Positions 35,137 through 43,251 of a stretch of DNA of 57,640 bases are shown one piece after another (position 1 is the first letter of the stretch; every line of letters starts with the position of its first letter). Below the pieces are notes generated by a model. It did no database searches. It was not told the origin of the DNA and was given only the letters and a program-made list of their open reading frames with translations. The stretch is from Streptomyces griseicoloratus. Its GTDB lineage: Bacteria > Actinomycetota > Actinomycetes > Streptomycetales > Streptomycetaceae. Both the position numbers and the translations under genes were made by a program. The stretch spans positions 1-57,640 of the forward strand of contig NZ_JACVQF010000205.1 in assembly GCF_014534645.1 (NCBI RefSeq), given 5' to 3'.

Positions 35137-35310
35137 GAGACCGGCCTGCTCCGGCCCGACACCGACCCCGACTGGGCACGGCGCGTCTACTACGCCCTCA
35201 TCCACGAGGCAGCGGCCGGGGCACCGGACACCGACGCCGCCGTGGACGCGGCCGCCACACGCGTCGTCGACACCCTGCTGCACGGCATCGGCGAACCGGC
35301 CGCCCCCTGA
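35137..35310 (+). pseudogene. C-terminal fragment of a TetR regulator
   Basis: The last 57 residues read ETGLLRPDTDPDWARRVYYA, then LIHEAAAGAPDTDAAVDAAA and TRVVDTLLHGIGEPAAP. This is the end of a TetR_C domain; the HTH is absent. It touches the SDR fragment back to back, as in the scar at 19872. Confidence 0.72.
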
Positions 35311-35577
35311 CCGGGCGAAGGCCCACAGCTGCCGAACCGGCCGAGCCGCCAAGGGTGCCCACTGGATCCCCGGGGCCGGGAATGAACGGGTGTGCGGCCC
35401 GGTTGTACGAAGCGGTCGCAGTTTTACTTGTGTGTTTGTGTCAGTCGCATGCTCGCAGAGAACGATGTTGCGGGCGCGAAGCTTGTCCTCCAGGCCGCTG
35501 GAGCAGGCCGCGTCGTGAACCGGCCGGGAATACCGCACGGTGCGGATTCCTCACACCAGCCCCTGTAAGGAGCAGCA
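35311..35577 (+). promoter_or_regulatory. Leader region of the cold-shock gene
   Basis: Bases from about 35395 (gttgtacgaagcggtcgcag) to the start codon form a long AT-richer leader that ends cagcccctgtaaggagcagc. The stretch cctccaggccgctggagcag near 35489 can fold. Long 5' leaders that refold at low temperature are typical of csp genes. Confidence 0.5.
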
Positions 35578-35781
35578 ATGACTCAGGGCACCGTCAAGTG
35601 GTTCAACGCCGAGAAGGGCTTCGGCTTCATCGCCCAGGCCGGCGGCGGTCCGGACGTCTTCGTGCACTACTCGGAGATCGACAGCTCGGGCTTCCGCAGC
35701 CTGGAGGAGAACCAGCACGTGGAGTTCGACGTCGTGCAGGGTCCCAAGGGCCCGCAGGCCTCGCGCGTCCGCGCACTGTGA
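35578..35781 (+). CDS. Cold-shock protein, CspA family
   Basis: A 67-residue OB-fold RNA chaperone. [17 protein letters not shown] (RNP1) and DVFVHYSEI (RNP2) are intact. ATG 35578 follows gtaaggagcagca. It binds single-stranded RNA/DNA and prevents mRNA folding in the cold. It is followed by a 13-bp terminator stem. Confidence 0.96.
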   Translation: MTQGTVKWFNAEKGFGFIAQAGGGPDVFVHYSEIDSSGFRSLEENQHVEFDVVQGPKGPQASRVRAL

Positions 35782-35820
35782 GGACAGCGGCAGGCCGAAG
35801 CCGCCGCACCTGATCTGACA

Positions 35821-35852
35821 GAGGGCCGGCACCTTACGGGGTGCCGGCCCTC
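35821..35852 (+). terminator. Terminator of the cold-shock gene
   Basis: gagggccggcacc pairs with ggtgccggccctc (13 bp) around ttacgg, followed by ttcgc. Confidence 0.88.
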
Positions 35853-35887
35853 TTCGCGTCGCGGTCAGCGGCCCGGTTCGTGGTGGC

Positions 35888-36298
35888 TCAGCGAATGAGA
35901 CCGATCGCCTCGATCTCGATCATCCACTCGGGATCGGCGAGCGAGGAGACCTCGACGAACGACTCCGCGAGGTGCGGCTTGTCCGGGAAGTGTTCCGCGC
36001 GCAGTCGGGCGAAGACGTCCTGCTGCGTGATGTCGGTGACCCACACGGTCGCCTTGACCGTGTCGGCGAGGCTGGAGCCCGCGTTCGTCAGCACCGTGGA
36101 CAGATTCGCGAGCGCCTGACGGGCCTGGGCCTCGAAGTCCCCCACGCCGACCGTGGCCCCTTGGGCGTCGATCGGGGCCTGTCCCGATGTGAAGACCAGG
36201 TTCCCGACGCGGATGCCGAGCGAGATGCCGGCCGACTCGTACCAGTCGGGCTCCGCGGAAACACGCACACGTTCGACCGCGGGCTGTGTATCGGACAC
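35888..36298 (-). CDS. RidA-superfamily protein lacking the catalytic Arg
   Basis: A 136-residue YjgF/YER057c/UK114-type protein. FTSGQAPID and the C-terminal EIEAIGLIR are typical. In RidA proper, the imine-hydrolysing Arg lies in the motif PARSCVEV; here the same place reads LAESFVEV, so Arg is replaced by Glu. It is therefore likely a different Rid subfamily without 2-aminoacrylate deaminase activity. GTG start at 36298, with gagggagtgtcagcatc upstream. Confidence 0.85.
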   Translation of the reverse strand: MSDTQPAVERVRVSAEPDWYESAGISLGIRVGNLVFTSGQAPIDAQGATVGVGDFEAQARQALANLSTVLTNAGSSLADTVKATVWVTDITQQDVFARLRAEHFPDKPHLAESFVEVSSLADPEWMIEIEAIGLIR

Positions 36299-36477
36299 GA
36301 TGCTGACACTCCCTCAGAATTCGCCAATGCCGAGAGCCGCAACCGCCGCCCCGGCGTGATCCACACTCGACAGCCACGGCAGGCCGTGATCCATTCCCGA
36401 AGGCGGGGCGAGGGCTGCCCCGGGTACCCGCTGCGCCCCGGCCCCGGTATCCGGAGCTTGGCCCGAACGAACAGGCC

Positions 36478-36903
36478 CTAGGGGCGTGTGGCGAGCCGCT
36501 CCAGCAGGGCGGCGCTGCGGGCCAGCAACGCCTGCTCCTCGTCCGTGAGTTCGGCCTCGATGGCCTGCGCGAGCCAGCCGACCCGGCGGCCGCGCTCCGC
36601 TTCGAGCGCGGCCCGGCCCGCGTCCGACAGCTCGACCAGCGACTTGCGGCCGTCCGTGGGGTGCGCCCGGCGCGTGATCAGGTTCTGTTCCATGAGCAGC
36701 CCCACCGCCCGGGCCATCGACTGGGGCCGTACGCGCTGATCGGCGGCGAGGTCGCTGGTGGTCATGGCGCCGTTGCGGTCGAGTGCGCCGAGCACGGCGA
36801 CCTGGCCCAGCGGGATGCGGTCCTCGTGTTTGACGCGTCGGGTGAGCTTGCTCATCGCGGTGCGCAGTTCGGCGGCGATGGCGGCGGCTTCCGGGGTGGG
36901 CAT
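36478..36903 (-). CDS. MarR-family regulator
   Basis: A 141-residue winged-helix protein: [20 protein letters not shown], then [20 protein letters not shown] and [23 protein letters not shown] 36903 follows gcgaggtaaagtgccc. It is divergent from a second enolase gene. A 13-bp-phased array of palindromes fills the gap between them, so it may regulate both. Confidence 0.88.
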   Translation of the reverse strand: MPTPEAAAIAAELRTAMSKLTRRVKHEDRIPLGQVAVLGALDRNGAMTTSDLAADQRVRPQSMARAVGLLMEQNLITRRAHPTDGRKSLVELSDAGRAALEAERGRRVGWLAQAIEAELTDEEQALLARSAALLERLATRP

Positions 36904-36924
36904 AGGGCACTTTACCTCGCTGGT

Positions 36925-37000
36925 CAGCACAACTGTGCACCTGACCTGCACAGCAATGCTGCACAGCAATGCTGCACAGCAAAACTGAGCAGCATTGCTG
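36925..37000. promoter_or_regulatory. 13-bp-phased operator array between marR and eno
   Basis: Eleven-bp sites with the frame CAGCA-N3-CTG repeat at a 13-bp period. Clear copies: CAGCACAACTG (36925), CAGCAATGCTG (36951), CAGCAATGCTG (36964), CAGCAAAACTG (36977), CAGCATTGCTG (36990). A degenerate copy fits the slot at 36938. Three copies are near-perfect palindromes. The array overlaps both promoters. Confidence 0.82.
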
Positions 37001-37080
37001 TAGGGTTTGGCGTTGTCGGGCTCAGCGCCAGCGTTGTCGCAGCCAGGGCCACGGCACACGACAACGGGAAGGACCTCCCC

Positions 37081-38388
37081 ATGTCCGCAAAGGCAGCCGG
37101 AACCGTCGACGCCGCCATCGAGACCGTCACCGCCCGCCGGATCATCGACAGCCGGGGCAACCCCACGGTCGAGGTCGACGTCGTCCTGGCGGACGGATCC
37201 CTGGGGCGCGCCGCCGTCCCCTCCGGCGCCTCCACCGGCGCCCGGGAGGCCGTGGAACTGCGCGACAAGGACCTGGCGCGCTGGCACGGCAAGGGCGTCG
37301 ACCGCGCGGTGGCCCACGTCAACGGGGAGATCGCGGCGTCCGTGCACGGCCGGGACGCGGCGGACCAGGCGGGCCTCGACGCCGCGCTGATCGCCCTCGA
37401 CGGCACCGCCACGAAGTCCCGGCTCGGCGCCAACGCGATCCTCGGCGTCTCCCTCGCCGCCGCCAGGGCCGCCGCGGCGGCCCACCGCCGGCCCCTCTAC
37501 CGCTACCTCGGCGGCGCCGACGCCCACCTCCTGCCGCTGCCGATGATGAACATCGTCAACGGCGGCGCCCACGCCGACAATCCGCTGGATTTCCAGGAGT
37601 TCATGATCGCGCCCGTGGGCGCGGACACCTTCGCCGAAGCCGTCCGCATGGGCAGCGAGGTCTTCCACACCCTGCGCCGCGATCTGCTGGCCGCCGGGCA
37701 CTCCACGGGCGTCGGCGACGAGGGCGGCTTCGCACCCGCGCTGCGTACCGCCGAGGAGGCGCTCGACTTCGTGATGAGCGCCATCGAGCGCACCGGCTAC
37801 CGCCCCGGCACGGACATCGGCCTGGTCATGGACCCGGCGTCGTCGGAGTTCTTCCGCGACGGGATGTACGACTACGCGGGCGAGGGGGTGCGCCGCACCC
37901 CCTCCGAGCACGCCGACTACCTGGCCAAGCTCATCGACGCCTACCCCGTCGTCTCCATCGAGGACCCGATGGCGGAGAACGACCTGGACGGCTGGCGCGA
38001 GCTGACCGCCCGCGTCGGCGACCGCTGCCAGCTCACCGGCGACGACGTGTTCTGCACCAACGAGACACTGCTGCGCGAGGGCATCCGCACCGGCGTCGGC
38101 AACTCGGTCCTGATCAAGGTCAATCAGATCGGGACCCTCACCGAGGCGCTGGCCGCGGTGGCCACGGCCCACCAGGCGGGCTGGACGGCCGTCATGTCGC
38201 ACCGGTCGGGCGAGACGGAGGACACCACCATCGCGGACCTGGCGGTGGCGACCGGCTGCGGCCAGATCAAGACCGGCTCGCTCTCCCGCTCCGACCGCAC
38301 GGCGAAGTACAACCAGCTGATCCGGATCGAAGAGGAACTGGGCGACTCGGCACGCTTCGCGGGCCGCTCCGCACTGCGCCGGGCGTGA
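37081..38388 (+). CDS. eno: Enolase, probably the second copy
   Basis: A 435-residue phosphopyruvate hydratase. The start [34 protein letters not shown] loop, [10 protein letters not shown] (catalytic Glu), the three metal ligands in [16 protein letters not shown] and TGDDVFCTN, the Lys of [10 protein letters not shown] and SHRSGETED are intact. It converts 2-phosphoglycerate to phosphoenolpyruvate. Streptomyces often have a housekeeping eno and a regulated paralogue; control by a divergent MarR marks this as the latter. ATG 37081. Confidence 0.93.
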   Translation: MSAKAAGTVDAAIETVTARRIIDSRGNPTVEVDVVLADGSLGRAAVPSGASTGAREAVELRDKDLARWHGKGVDRAVAHVNGEIAASVHGRDAADQAGLDAALIALDGTATKSRLGANAILGVSLAAARAAAAAHRRPLYRYLGGADAHLLPLPMMNIVNGGAHADNPLDFQEFMIAPVGADTFAEAVRMGSEVFHTLRRDLLAAGHSTGVGDEGGFAPALRTAEEALDFVMSAIERTGYRPGTDIGLVMDPASSEFFRDGMYDYAGEGVRRTPSEHADYLAKLIDAYPVVSIEDPMAENDLDGWRELTARVGDRCQLTGDDVFCTNETLLREGIRTGVGNSVLIKVNQIGTLTEALAAVATAHQAGWTAVMSHRSGETEDTTIADLAVATGCGQIKTGSLSRSDRTAKYNQLIRIEEELGDSARFAGRSALRRA

Positions 38389-38429
38389 CCAGCAGGCAGA
38401 GACAGAGACCACGCGGGCCCCTCACGGCC

Positions 38430-38458
38430 GCGGGCCCCCGTCACGACCGGGGGCCCGC
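38430..38458 (+). terminator. Terminator of the enolase gene
   Basis: gcgggcccccg pairs with cgggggcccgc (11 bp) over a 7-base loop, 41 bases after the stop. It overlaps the end of the ECF41 fragment on the other strand. Confidence 0.82.
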
Positions 38459-38674
38459 CTCGCGTGCCGGGCCGGCCGGCCGGGTGCCGGCGCAGCGCGG
38501 CGTCACCGGTGGCTCACCGTCCACGGCCGCAGCTTCCCGGGGGTTGCGTACGCCCCAGATGCGCGTGATCCGGTCGCCTGCGACGGCGAACGCGTACACG
38601 GTCACGATGACGCCGTCCTGCTGGGCGACCAGGCCGGGCTGCCCGTTGACGGTGCGTTCCAGGATCGTCAGCCG
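38441..38674 (-). pseudogene. C-terminal fragment of an ECF41 sigma factor
   Basis: The frame reads RLTILERTVNGQPGLVAQQD and VIVTVYAFAVAGDRITRIWG followed by VRNP, which is the end of the SnoaL-like domain of SigJ/ECF41. Nothing of regions 2 and 4 remains upstream. After VRNP the usual EKL is lost and the frame runs into unrelated sequence. Confidence 0.78.
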
Positions 38675-38777
38675 GGCCGGCTCAACTCGTCGGCCGCGTG
38701 GGCGCAACCGCGGGCTGGGCACCCGGCGACGGCGCGGCGCCCGGGGGACGGGATGCGTCCGCCCGGGCGCGGTGATG

Positions 38778-39194
38778 TCACAGCGCGGTGAGCAGTGCGC
38801 CGTGGGCGACCCGTCCGTCCTGGAGCGGGCGGAGGGCCAGCCGTATCAGGGCGAGGGCGTTGTCGTCGCCGGCGATGCGGTTGGCGCTGAGCTCGTCGCA
38901 GGACAGGCACTGGTGGATGATCATCCATTCGCCGTCCGGTCGTACGGCCAGGCTCAGAGCCTCCATGCGGCCGTGGCAGTCCGAGGCGCGGTCGCCGGGG
39001 ACGCGGTGGTCGACGTGGAGGCTGGTCAGGCAGGTCGGGCAGTGGTTGCGGTGCGCGGTGCCGGGGGCGTCGAGCGGGACGTCGAGCCGGCAGCCCACGC
39101 ACCGGAAGTCGTGCCCCCGGTGCCGGCCGCTGCCGTGCAGCACGTCCTTGTGCCGCTGCGGCCGGCGCTGCTGCGAGGGTTTGCGTCGCGGCAT
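38778..39194 (-). CDS. RNHCP-domain protein, copy 1
   Basis: A 138-residue protein named for its motif: FRCVGCRLDVPL, then HRNHCPTCLTSLHVD, CHGRMEALSL and IIHQCLSCDELSANRI. Two CxxC pairs and Cys/His in between suggest two zinc sites. A basic N-terminus (MPRRKPSQQRRPQRHKD) hints at RNA or ribosome binding. No function is established for this family. It follows copy 2 by 29 bases on the same strand. Confidence 0.87.
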   Translation of the reverse strand: MPRRKPSQQRRPQRHKDVLHGSGRHRGHDFRCVGCRLDVPLDAPGTAHRNHCPTCLTSLHVDHRVPGDRASDCHGRMEALSLAVRPDGEWMIIHQCLSCDELSANRIAGDDNALALIRLALRPLQDGRVAHGALLTAL

Positions 39195-39223
39195 GGCTGA
39201 ACCGTCCTTTCCGTGACGGGTGC

Positions 39224-39610
39224 TCACAGCGATCCGAACGCTTCGAGCGGGAAGGGAGGTTCGGCCAGCGGCCGTACGGCCATCCGCATCAGGATGAGCT
39301 GGTTGTCGTCCCTGCAGACCGGGTTCGAGGTCAGCTCGTCGCAGCCGACGCAGCGGTGGATCAGCATCCAGTCGCCGGTGCGCAGCACCGCGATGGAGAT
39401 CGGGCTCATGCGCGAGCCGCACGTCGAGGCGCCGCCCTCGACATGGTCGAGGACATGCCGGGAGTGAAGGCAGGACGGACAGTGGTTACGGCGTGGGCCG
39501 TCGGGCGCGAGCGCCGGCACGGTGAGTCCGCACCGGATGCAGGTGAAGGTCTCGGTGCTGAGGACGTGGTGTGCGGTGGTGTGCTGAGGGCCGGTGTTGT
39601 TGCTGGACAC
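39224..39610 (-). CDS. RNHCP-domain protein, copy 2
   Basis: A 128-residue paralogue of the gene at 38778: FTCIRCGLTVPALAP, RRNHCPSCLHSRHVLDH, CGSRMSPISIAVL, IHRCVGCDELTSN. It lacks the basic N-terminal tail of copy 1. GTG at 39610 is preferred since caaggagcaccccgg precedes it; the frame is open further but no family residues are added. First gene of a two-gene unit. Confidence 0.83.
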   Translation of the reverse strand: MSSNNTGPQHTTAHHVLSTETFTCIRCGLTVPALAPDGPRRNHCPSCLHSRHVLDHVEGGASTCGSRMSPISIAVLRTGDWMLIHRCVGCDELTSNPVCRDDNQLILMRMAVRPLAEPPFPLEAFGSL

Positions 39611-39995
39611 CCGGGGTGCTCCTTGCTGAGGGAGGTACGAGGACAGCAAGAGCAGGCCGAGCGGCCTCGGAAGCACCCGGACGCCCGGCAGTGGCGGACG
39701 GTCTGCGTCCACCCCTTTGGGGGTTTTCGGGCGGCTGCGGAAACACCGGGATGCCGTCCCGGGAATCCGCCGCGCGACGGGCGGCGAAAGGGACGGTGAT
39801 CACGCGGTGCGGGGAGGCGCGCTCGGCGCGATCCGGGGCACAAAAACACCTCTTCCATGGCACAGGCGCCCGTGAGCGATGAAGCAGACCTCTGGAACGT
39901 AACACGGGGGTGCGGCGAGCTGCCCGGGTATTTTGACCTGCACTGATGCCGGACGTGCCGGGAACCCGCAACGGGACGGCCCGGCATCGCGGGCA
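39611..39995. other. Leader/promoter region of the RNHCP genes
   Basis: About 385 bases with no supported gene. Some AT-rich spots (caggtcaaaatacccggg on the minus strand near 39930) could be promoters. Only shadow frames otherwise. Confidence 0.4.
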
Positions 39996-40634
39996 CTACG
40001 TCCCTACGGCGAAGGGATTGCCGTGCCCGGGAAGCCGCCCGCCCGGTGGCAGATACCGCAGCCGCCCCCTCCCGTCGGTCACCGGTGTGAACCCGGCGGC
40101 CTGCAGGAGGGCGGCGTACTTGGCCCGGTAGCGCCGGTTGACGGCGAATCCGACGGGCAGGAGGGCCATCAGCGCGGCCCAGACGGCACCGGCCAGGACA
40201 ACGGCGGTGGCACCCGTGCCGAGCTGGAAGCCGATGGGCACGGCCAGCGGAACGGCACCGACACCCGTGAGCACGATCCGCTGCCTGTCGGTGTACCGGG
40301 TGGTGATGTCGAACGTGATGCGGGCCTTGAGGAGTTCGACCTCCTCGGGCACCAGGGGCGGCAGCGCGCCGCCGTCGCTCGCGTCCGGGTACTGCGCCCG
40401 GTTCCGCGCGGCCCGCGCGCGGGCCTGCGGACGGGGGTCGGGCACGAGCAGCATCACGAACCCGTTGCCCTGCGGCCCGCCGCCCTGCCGTATGTCTGCG
40501 TACTCGTACCCGAACTGCTGGGCGATGAAGGCGAGTCGGGCGAGCTTCCTCAACGTCGCGATGGCCGGGGCGACCTCGAAGGGCTCCCCGCTCGCCGTCC
40601 GCCGCAGCATCTTGCGCACATGCCGGTCACTCAT
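39996..40634 (-). CDS. Two-helix membrane protein, unknown function
   Basis: A 212-residue protein. Residues 1-115 are soluble and include FIAQQFGYEYADIRQGGGPQG and PLVPEEVELLKARITFDITTR. Two membrane helices follow (IVLTGVGAVPLAVPIGFQLG and VVLAGAVWAALMALLPVGFAV), then a short basic tail. ATG 40634. I do not recognise a family with function. The neighbours are not related in an obvious way. Confidence 0.7.
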   Translation of the reverse strand: MSDRHVRKMLRRTASGEPFEVAPAIATLRKLARLAFIAQQFGYEYADIRQGGGPQGNGFVMLLVPDPRPQARARAARNRAQYPDASDGGALPPLVPEEVELLKARITFDITTRYTDRQRIVLTGVGAVPLAVPIGFQLGTGATAVVLAGAVWAALMALLPVGFAVNRRYRAKYAALLQAAGFTPVTDGRGRLRYLPPGGRLPGHGNPFAVGT

Positions 40635-40716
40635 CGAATCCCCCCGTCACTCACACGGCGGCCTCGGCGGTCGCCGCGGTGCCGTCATGTCCCGTGGACG
40701 CCCACCAGCTTGCCGA

Positions 40717-41412
40717 TCATGGACTGCCGCCGCAACCGGCGGACGCACCGGGCCGGCCGGGGCTGATCGCGGCCTCGATGTGGGCGAGTTGGGCGGCGAG
40801 GATCTCTTCGAACGCGGCCCGGCGGTCCGCCCCGAGGGGACGGACGTCACGGGCGAAGTGGGCCAGGGCGGGGAAGCGTTCGGGGTCGGCGCCCAGGACC
40901 GCGACGCGGAACAGCTCCATGCCCTGTTCGTACTCCTCGGGGGTGATGGTGCTGACCCCGGCCTCCGAGGCGATCAACGCGGCGATGAGGACCGCGAGCC
41001 GGTGGTAGCGCGCCGGGATCTCCTCGTCGGGCAGCCCCGACGCCCGCAGGGCCTGCAGCACCTCCTCCATGACCAGCCGGGAACCGGCGCCACCCGACGC
41101 ATAGCGTCCCCAGACCGCGGCGAGCTGGGGCTGCTGACCGAAGGCCTCCCTCAGACGCAGGGCCAGGGCGGTGATGCGCTGCTTCCAGTCGCCCTCGGGG
41201 CGGTAGCCGTCCATGGCGGCCACGAGGATCCGGTCGGCGACCGCCCGCAGCAGTTCCGTCTTGCTGCGGAAGTGCCGGTAGAGGCTGGAGGAGTCGGTCC
41301 CGAGGGCCGCGGCAAGCCTGCGCACGCTGAACGACTCGGCGTCGCCCGTGCGCAGCAGCTCCGCCGCCGCATCCAGGATCTCCTCGGTCGACCAGCGCCT
41401 TCGGCCCGCCAT
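40717..41412 (-). CDS. TetR-family repressor, TetR_C type
   Basis: A 231-residue regulator. HTH: VRRLAAALGTDSSSLYRHFRSKTELL; C-terminal domain rich in FGQQPQLAAVWGRYASG and EEYEQGMELFRVAVLGAD. ATG 41412 follows gagaggagtggg. It is divergent from the serine hydrolase at 41598, with a 17-bp inverted repeat between. Confidence 0.85.
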   Translation of the reverse strand: MAGRRRWSTEEILDAAAELLRTGDAESFSVRRLAAALGTDSSSLYRHFRSKTELLRAVADRILVAAMDGYRPEGDWKQRITALALRLREAFGQQPQLAAVWGRYASGGAGSRLVMEEVLQALRASGLPDEEIPARYHRLAVLIAALIASEAGVSTITPEEYEQGMELFRVAVLGADPERFPALAHFARDVRPLGADRRAAFEEILAAQLAHIEAAISPGRPGASAGCGGSP

Positions 41413-41457
41413 CCCACTCCTCTCGCCGGAGCTCAGCCTAACCCATGCACTTGGTGT

Positions 41458-41474
41458 TGCACGCACCGCGTGCA
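41458..41474. promoter_or_regulatory. Operator of the TetR/serine hydrolase pair
   Basis: TGCACGCACCGCGTGCA: 7-bp arms TGCACGC/GCGTGCA around ACC. A TAATGA-like -10 follows immediately (gcataatgag). Confidence 0.7.
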
Positions 41475-41597
41475 TAATGAGGGCATGAGCGTGCCGAGAG
41501 GCCCGGCAGCACGCAGTGCCGTGCCCCTCGTGCCCTGGCACCCGGGCCGGGCGTCCGACGCGGCGCTCACCCCGGGACATACGGAAGGACGCGTGCC

Positions 41598-42716
41598 GTG
41601 AACAGCCCACTGGATCCCGCCGAGCTCGACGCCGCCCTCGAAAACGTCCACCGCGCCGGAATGCCGGGCCTGTTCGCCGAGGTGCGCGACGGCGACCAGG
41701 TCTGGCGCGGCGCCGCCGGGGTCGCCGATGCCGCCACCGGCCGCCCCGTCACCGCCGGCATGAGGCACCGTGTCGGCAGCATCACCAAGACCTTCACCGC
41801 CGCCGCGGTGCTGCAGCAGGCCGACAGCGGCCGGATCGCTCTCGATGCGCCGATCGGCCGGTACCTCCCGGACCTGGTTCCCGGCGGACGCGGTGACGCG
41901 ATCACGGTCCGGATGCTCATCAACCACACCAGCGGCCTCGCCGAATACCTCCCTCACGCCTACCCCTCCCTCAAGGCGTTCCCCGCCCTCGCGGACACCG
42001 GGCCGCAGAGCCTGGACGACAACCGGTTCACGCGGTTCCACCCCGCCGAACTGATCGAGATGGGGGTCACCGCACCCGCCGTCGGCGCGCCGGGCGGCAC
42101 ACCGGGGGTGTACTCCAACACCAACTACCTGCTCCTCGGCGAACTCCTGGAACGGGTGACCGGCATGACGGCCGAGCGCTGCATCACCCGCAACGTCATC
42201 GAGCGCGCCGGGCTCCGGGAGACCGAACTGCCCGCCGGACCGTACGTCGGCGGACCGCACTCGCAGATCTACGAGGCGTGGTTCGGCATGATCGACCCGC
42301 CGCGCGACTACAGCGTCTACGACATGTCATGGGTGGGGCCGGCGGGCTCGCTGATATCGACCGTCACGGACCTCAACCGCTTCTTCGGCATGCTGCTGGC
42401 CGGCGAGATCGTCAGCCCGTCGTCACTGGCGCAGATGCAACGCACCGTCCCGGTCGTCTCCCAGGAGGGAAGGACGATCGACTACGGCCTCGGCCTGCAC
42501 CCGATGGAGATTCCCGGGCAGGGCACCTTCTGGGGCCACGGCGGCACGGTCTGGGGCGCCGGAGCACTGGCCATGACCCGTGCCGACGGCACACGGCAGA
42601 TGGCCGTCGCGGTGAACCTGCAGAGGTGGAACGGGCTCGACTCCTCGGGCAGGCCGCAGCCCCATCCCCTCGACGACGCGCTCGCGGCCTTCTACCGCGC
42701 GGCGATGTCCGGCTGA
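41598..42716 (+). CDS. Serine hydrolase of the beta-lactamase/DD-peptidase fold
   Basis: A 372-residue class C-like enzyme. SxxK motif: Ser61-Ile-Thr-Lys64 (RVGSITKTFTAAAVLQQ). The Tyr motif is VYSNTNYLLLG, and the third motif is GHGGTVWGAG. No signal peptide is visible, so it is probably cytosolic and more likely an esterase or D-aminopeptidase than a resistance beta-lactamase. GTG start with ggaaggacgcgtgcc upstream. Divergent from TetR. Confidence 0.85.
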   Translation: MNSPLDPAELDAALENVHRAGMPGLFAEVRDGDQVWRGAAGVADAATGRPVTAGMRHRVGSITKTFTAAAVLQQADSGRIALDAPIGRYLPDLVPGGRGDAITVRMLINHTSGLAEYLPHAYPSLKAFPALADTGPQSLDDNRFTRFHPAELIEMGVTAPAVGAPGGTPGVYSNTNYLLLGELLERVTGMTAERCITRNVIERAGLRETELPAGPYVGGPHSQIYEAWFGMIDPPRDYSVYDMSWVGPAGSLISTVTDLNRFFGMLLAGEIVSPSSLAQMQRTVPVVSQEGRTIDYGLGLHPMEIPGQGTFWGHGGTVWGAGALAMTRADGTRQMAVAVNLQRWNGLDSSGRPQPHPLDDALAAFYRAAMSG

Positions 42717-42755
42717 CCGGGCCGGCAGGAGCCGCCCGCCCCGGACGCCCGGCCG

Positions 42756-42986
42756 TCACAGTCCCAGGGAGATGGCCAGCCGGGTGAGCTCGGCCGTGCT
42801 GCTGATGTTGAGCTTGGCCCGGATACGGCGCAGATAGGCGTCGACCGTGTGCTTGGAGAGCCCCATGTGCCGGGCCGTCTGCTGGTAGGTGCGCCCCTCG
42901 GCGATGTGCCGCAGTGTCTCCCGCTCACGAGGAGCCAGAGCGGGTGCGGGGGCTTCGACGTGCGGCGTGGTGACGGTGAGGCTCAT
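42756..42986 (-). CDS. HTH-only LuxR-family regulator, copy 2
   Basis: A 76-residue protein almost identical in layout to the protein at 1020-1262: LAPRERETLRHIAEGRTYQQ, GLSKHTVDAYLRRIRAKLN and TAELTRLAISLGL. There is again no sensor domain, and the start has the same kind of hairpin upstream. The two may be part of a small regulon, for example controlling sporulation or secondary metabolism. Confidence 0.82.
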   Translation of the reverse strand: MSLTVTTPHVEAPAPALAPRERETLRHIAEGRTYQQTARHMGLSKHTVDAYLRRIRAKLNISSTAELTRLAISLGL

Positions 42987-43018
42987 GGGATTTCCTCCGG
43001 CGGATCGGCTGGGGCACC

Positions 43019-43042
43019 ACTGCTCACACCCTCGGAAGCAGA
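43019..43042 (-). promoter_or_regulatory. Hairpin upstream of the HTH-only LuxR gene, copy 2
   Basis: On the plus strand ACTGCT and AGCAGA flank the loop cacaccctcgga. Relative to copy 1 the stem has C to T and G to A at paired positions, so pairing is kept, and the loop is 10 of 12 identical. It lies 32 bases upstream of the start. Confidence 0.5.
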
Positions 43043-43251
43043 AGACGTATGACCGAATAGTGCTTTTTGCCCTCTTTTCACAAGGTTGCCGGGGTGGCTT
43101 CACGACGGTGTCCGCCGACTGTCACGGATGTGTCACGGGTCACACCGGCCGGTGCGCCGCAGCACGGTCACAGGGCGATGCGCCGCCGGAGGCCGCCGGG
43201 CCCGGCCGGACGCACGGGGCCGTTGTCGGTGGCGGCTGCCACAATCGGCCC

